DNA of 53,152 bases. Source: Clostridia bacterium (GTDB lineage: Bacteria; Bacillota; Clostridia; Lachnospirales; Lachnospiraceae). Positions within the stretch are counted from its first letter, which is position 1. The number at the start of each line of letters is the position of its first letter. Where the stretch lies: contig CAJTFD010000020.1 in assembly GCA_910575625.1 (NCBI GenBank), positions 1 through 53,152 on the forward strand, written 5' to 3'. Positions 50,708 to 53,152 of this stretch are shown here, piece after piece. The notes below the pieces were generated by a model, which was not told where the DNA came from, made no database searches, and saw nothing but the letters and a program-made list of their open reading frames with translations. A program made the position numbers and the translations under genes.

Positions 50708-51544
50708 TTACAAGCCCATCATCTCACGCACGACACGGTCTGCCATCTTGACCGCACCGACAAGGACGAGCATATTGAAAACCAGTTCCCCGATATAGCC
50801 CCATACCATCGTGACCGCAGCGGCATCGGGGTTGACCACTGGCGGAGAAGCCGCAAACACCGAAAAGATGATGCAGGCAAGCACGATGATCGCCCCCTCA
50901 AGGCACACGGCACAATAGCTCTTGATAAAGCTCCTGCCCACATTCTGGCTCGGCTCTCCTGCAAATGAAGATAATGGCACGGGAGCGATTGCGGTATAAA
51001 GGTACAGCTTGAAAAACCTGCCGTACACCGACATTATCATAATGAACGACAATACCGTGATGAACAGCCCGCCTATCAGCGTGACCGCCCATAGGGGGAT
51101 GCTCTCGAAAAAGCCGCAGTCCTCAACTGCCGTCACAATCTCCTGCGGGAGTACTGTCTTTTGTGCCGTGCCGAAGCCTGCGGCTTTCATAATCGTGGAA
51201 ATCACGCCCTGCACTATCTGGAACAGAGCCATCATCAGCTCCAAGCCGTAAGTCACCGCACCTTTGGCAAGTGCGAAGCGGATAAAAAGCTTCAATGCGT
51301 GTTCGGGTTTCTTGACCTGTGCGAAGTCGCCGCAGGTACGCATCACGCCCACGACAAAGAACAGCACGAGCAGGGCAAGCCCTATCGCCTGCAACGCACC
51401 GTGGATGTCAACAATGACTTTCCATATCGCACCGCCTTTGAAATTCTCTGGGGACTGGGTGATGAGCTGCCATATCTCGGCTAACTTCTCATTCCAAGTG
51501 TTAAGGGCGTTCTCCAAGTTCTGGACTACCCAGTTATCTGACAT
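50708..51544 (-). CDS. VirB6/TrbL-like conjugation membrane protein
   Basis: A 278-residue polytopic protein with about six membrane helices (AIGLALLVLFFVVGVMRTCG; AVTLIGGLFITVLSFIMIMS; GAIIVLACIIFSVFAASPPV and others). It has the YLYTAIAPVPLSSFAGEPSQ segment typical of VirB6-like CD1105/TrbL proteins in Gram-positive elements. It forms the inner channel with PrgI and VirB4. Confidence 0.88.
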   Translation of the reverse strand: MSDNWVVQNLENALNTWNEKLAEIWQLITQSPENFKGGAIWKVIVDIHGALQAIGLALLVLFFVVGVMRTCGDFAQVKKPEHALKLFIRFALAKGAVTYGLELMMALFQIVQGVISTIMKAAGFGTAQKTVLPQEIVTAVEDCGFFESIPLWAVTLIGGLFITVLSFIMIMSVYGRFFKLYLYTAIAPVPLSSFAGEPSQNVGRSFIKSYCAVCLEGAIIVLACIIFSVFAASPPVVNPDAAAVTMVWGYIGELVFNMLVLVGAVKMADRVVREMMGL

Positions 51545-51658
51545 TCAACCACCTCCGTTCTTAAAATTGGACAGTGGGGCAAGTTCCGCAGGGCGGATCT
51601 GCCCCGTTGTCTCTGTCTTATATCAGCCTGTTGTTTCTGTCTGCTGCCCTACTCTGCA

Positions 51659-52015
51659 TTAGCCTGTGATGAGGGTCAGAATCTCTTTTGCAAAGGTAAT
51701 CACAACGCCGCCTGCAAGGGTCAGAAAGCCGTTCGCCCTCTGGGACGGGTCGTGGGATTTCAGCGACAAGCCCACCTGCACGATGCCGAAGCCGAGCATA
51801 ATCATCCCGACCGCCTTAATCAGAGCGAAGATAAAGTTTGACAGGTTGTTGACCACGGCAATCGGGTCATTGGCGGCAAAGGCTGTTGTCGTTCCAAAGA
51901 CCATGCAGCATACCAAAGCGGCATACACGGCAAACGCCTTTTTTGCTTTTCTGCCCATCGGCAGTTTCTGGGTTGCTTTGTTCTGGCTGTTCTCGTTTTT
52001 CTTAAAAAATTTCAT
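51659..52015 (-). CDS. Maff2 family mobile-element protein
   Basis: A 118-residue protein. FVKKFFKKNEN-like N-terminus (MKFFKKNENSQNKATQKLPM), a signal-like helix AFAVYAALVCCMVFGTTTAF, then the Maff2 core NNLSNFIFALIKAVGMIMLG and FGIVQVGLSLKSHDPSQRAN and a second helix. It is a small VirB2-like membrane protein universal in Tn1549/CTn-type elements. Confidence 0.92.
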   Translation of the reverse strand: MKFFKKNENSQNKATQKLPMGRKAKKAFAVYAALVCCMVFGTTTAFAANDPIAVVNNLSNFIFALIKAVGMIMLGFGIVQVGLSLKSHDPSQRANGFLTLAGGVVITFAKEILTLITG

Positions 52016-52029
52016 AGGGTAAATCCTCC

Positions 52030-52611
52030 TTATAAATTGAATATTTCTTCCAAGTCCTCATCGGACAGAAGCTCGTAGGAAGTGCTGACAGGGTTAAGCG
52101 TAACAGCATCTTTTGGAATATCCCCGTCAAACACAAGGGTTACGACCGCCTGTGTCGGCTCGCCGTGGATATACGGCGGTTTCCCTCCGTCAGCAGTCAG
52201 TTTCACATTCGGGTGTTTCAAGATGTCATACTTTAAATCCATGACGGGGCGTTCCCCACGCACAAAAAGAAGTGCGTAGCGGTTGTCAAGCATACGCACT
52301 TCGTCTGGGGTTAAAAGCTCACGCCCCGAAATCTGATAGTTGGTCGAGTAATTCCCGCTCCGTCCAGAGCTTTTCCCGTAGGTGTTCGTGTCGATGGTAG
52401 CCTTGCCTAAAAGCTCTGACACAAACTTATGGGTACTCTGCTCATTGCCGCCGAGATAGAGGAACTCATCGGCATTGCCGACAATGCTTTCCCACTGTTT
52501 CTCAAACAGTGCCTTGAGCTGTGCCAGATTTTGCAGGATAATCGAAACGGATACGCCCCTTGACCTCATGACCGACAATATCTTGTCAAAGTCATCGGGC
52601 AAACTGACGTT
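52030..52611 (-). CDS. virD4: VirD4/TraG coupling protein, 3' exon
   Basis: 193 residues forming the C-terminal part of the coupling ATPase. It begins NVSLPDDFDKILSVMRSRGV, then SIILQNLAQLKALFEKQWES, EFLYLGGNEQSTHKFVSELL and the final SYELLSDEDLEEIFNL. It recruits the relaxosome to the channel. The upstream exon with Walker A and B is beyond the window, separated by a second group II intron whose 3' end is at 52612. Confidence 0.92.
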   Translation of the reverse strand, partial: NVSLPDDFDKILSVMRSRGVSVSIILQNLAQLKALFEKQWESIVGNADEFLYLGGNEQSTHKFVSELLGKATIDTNTYGKSSGRSGNYSTNYQISGRELLTPDEVRMLDNRYALLFVRGERPVMDLKYDILKHPNVKLTADGGKPPYIHGEPTQAVVTLVFDGDIPKDAVTLNPVSTSYELLSDEDLEEIFNL

Positions 52612-52672
52612 GTAGGCTAAGAATCCGACGCCTTACTGTCTCACGACAGCAGGTTTCCGAACCCTCGCCCTG

Positions 52673-52706
52673 GAACCGCACGTACACCTCTCGATGTATA
52701 CGGCTC
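52673..52706 (-). ncRNA. group II intron domain V (virD4 intron)
   Basis: A 34-nt hairpin on the minus strand running GAGCCGTATACATC-GAGA-GGTGTACGTGCGGTTC. Confidence 0.88.
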
Positions 52707-52727
52707 CCCACTATACATCCTCTACAG

Positions 52728-53152
52728 TTATTTATGGATTTTGTCATAGCAGTCTCCACACACTACAAGCGTTTTTCTTTTCTTCTTGTTCATAATCGCT
52801 CCCCATTCTGTATTAACATCAAGGTCGCTCATACTCTTTACTTGATACACCTTAACCGCTGGCACATATGCGCCGCACATTTCGCAGACATTCGCCTTAT
52901 ACCTGAAAAACAGTTCTTTCGGCTTGTTCATCTGCTCGTATTCGGGTATGATGTCTGCATAACTCCCAAGGGCGTACTTCACCCTGCGGAATCCCTCATT
53001 GTAAAGGACTGCATATTTTGTACCCTTCTGTGTTTTGTACGGCACTTTAAACTCTTTGTTTTTGGTATATTTTAGCTTTGCTTTTGTCATTGTGATACGG
53101 TATTTTGCCGCAGCGGTCTTGTACAGGCTGTATTCCATGACATAATGGAACT
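52728..53152 (-). CDS. ltrA: group II intron maturase, C-terminal part (partial)
   Basis: An open frame enters from the right edge. HYVMEYSLYKTAAAKYRITM and AKLKYTKNKEFKVPYKTQKG resemble maturase domain X. A C-terminal zinc/HNH-like region has CEMCGAYVPAVKVYQV and VVCGDCYDKIHK (paired Cys). No frameshift is visible in the part seen. An ATG at 53138 is internal, not the start. Confidence 0.88.
   Translation of the reverse strand, partial: FHYVMEYSLYKTAAAKYRITMTKAKLKYTKNKEFKVPYKTQKGTKYAVLYNEGFRRVKYALGSYADIIPEYEQMNKPKELFFRYKANVCEMCGAYVPAVKVYQVKSMSDLDVNTEWGAIMNKKKRKTLVVCGDCYDKIHK

Larger units (their letters stand above)
52612..53152 (-). mobile_element. group II intron in virD4 (3' part, runs off window)
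   Basis: The intron 3' end reads TTAGCCTAC, then exon AACGTCAGT. It contains domain V at 52673-52706 and a domain VI-like stem, plus the C-terminal part of an intron-encoded protein. It is a different intron from the one in virB4, judged by its protein and domain V sequence. The 5' end is outside the window. Confidence 0.9.

Overview
The window is a 53-kb stretch of mobile and accessory DNA from an anaerobic Firmicute, most likely a Clostridia/Lachnospiraceae gut bacterium. This rests on the HK97-type siphophage gene set, the Tn1549/CTn-style conjugation genes (Maff2, PrgI, VirB4, CHAP/lysozyme, sortase B) and strong AGGAGG ribosome binding sites. Almost every gene reads leftwards (minus strand). 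The exceptions are a SymE-like gene at 16839 and an XRE regulator at 41510. I saw no tRNA, rRNA or CRISPR.

Region 1 (1-29.0 kb) is most of a GC-rich prophage. Transcription runs from two small zinc ribbons and a sigma-like regulator (28-29 kb) through replication and recombination genes (DUF4406 pair, DUF2800, DUF2815, DNA polymerase A, VapE primase-helicase, VRR-NUC, SNF2-type helicase, 18.4-27.7 kb). Next come an ArpU/sigma-like late regulator beside an 11-bp helically phased repeat array, an HNH gene, and a DNA-modification group (PAPS-reductase-like, MT-A70 and a cytosine methylase carrying an intein). These are followed by terminase, portal, ClpP-type protease, capsid, connectors, major tail protein and the frameshifting tail chaperone. 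The tape-measure gene is cut off at about position 104, so lysis and integration genes are not seen. Two foreign insertions interrupt the structural operon: a frameshifted MerR/GyrI regulator between terminase and portal, and an AT-rich two-gene cassette (nucleotide-cyclase-like protein plus two-helix membrane protein) between tail chaperone and tape measure. Each gene of the second cassette has a good promoter, and tandem terminators follow the cyclase-like gene. It is the best candidate here for an undescribed, possibly Pycsar-like, defence or superinfection-exclusion system.

Region 2 (29.3-41.2 kb) is a cargo island: a TetR-MFS efflux cassette, a chloramphenicol-acetyltransferase-like gene, a DUF6194 gene, a complete Hachiman defence pair (HamB helicase and HamA DUF1837 nuclease), ParB/ParA partition genes, a second SymE-like gene, then a KTR zinc protein and a second, paralogous TetR-MFS cassette. 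The two TetR cassettes have nearly identical 31-bp palindromic operators at equivalent promoter positions.

Region 3 (41.4-53.15 kb) is the transfer module of an integrative conjugative element: XRE regulator, CHAP/lysozyme protein, sortase B, DUF6075, VirB4, PrgI, two small conserved proteins, a VirB6-like membrane protein, Maff2 and VirD4. Both ATPase genes are split by group II introns. The virB4 intron is complete at its ends but its maturase gene is frameshifted. The virD4 intron runs off the right edge. Conjugation would therefore depend on RNA splicing, perhaps using a maturase acting in trans.
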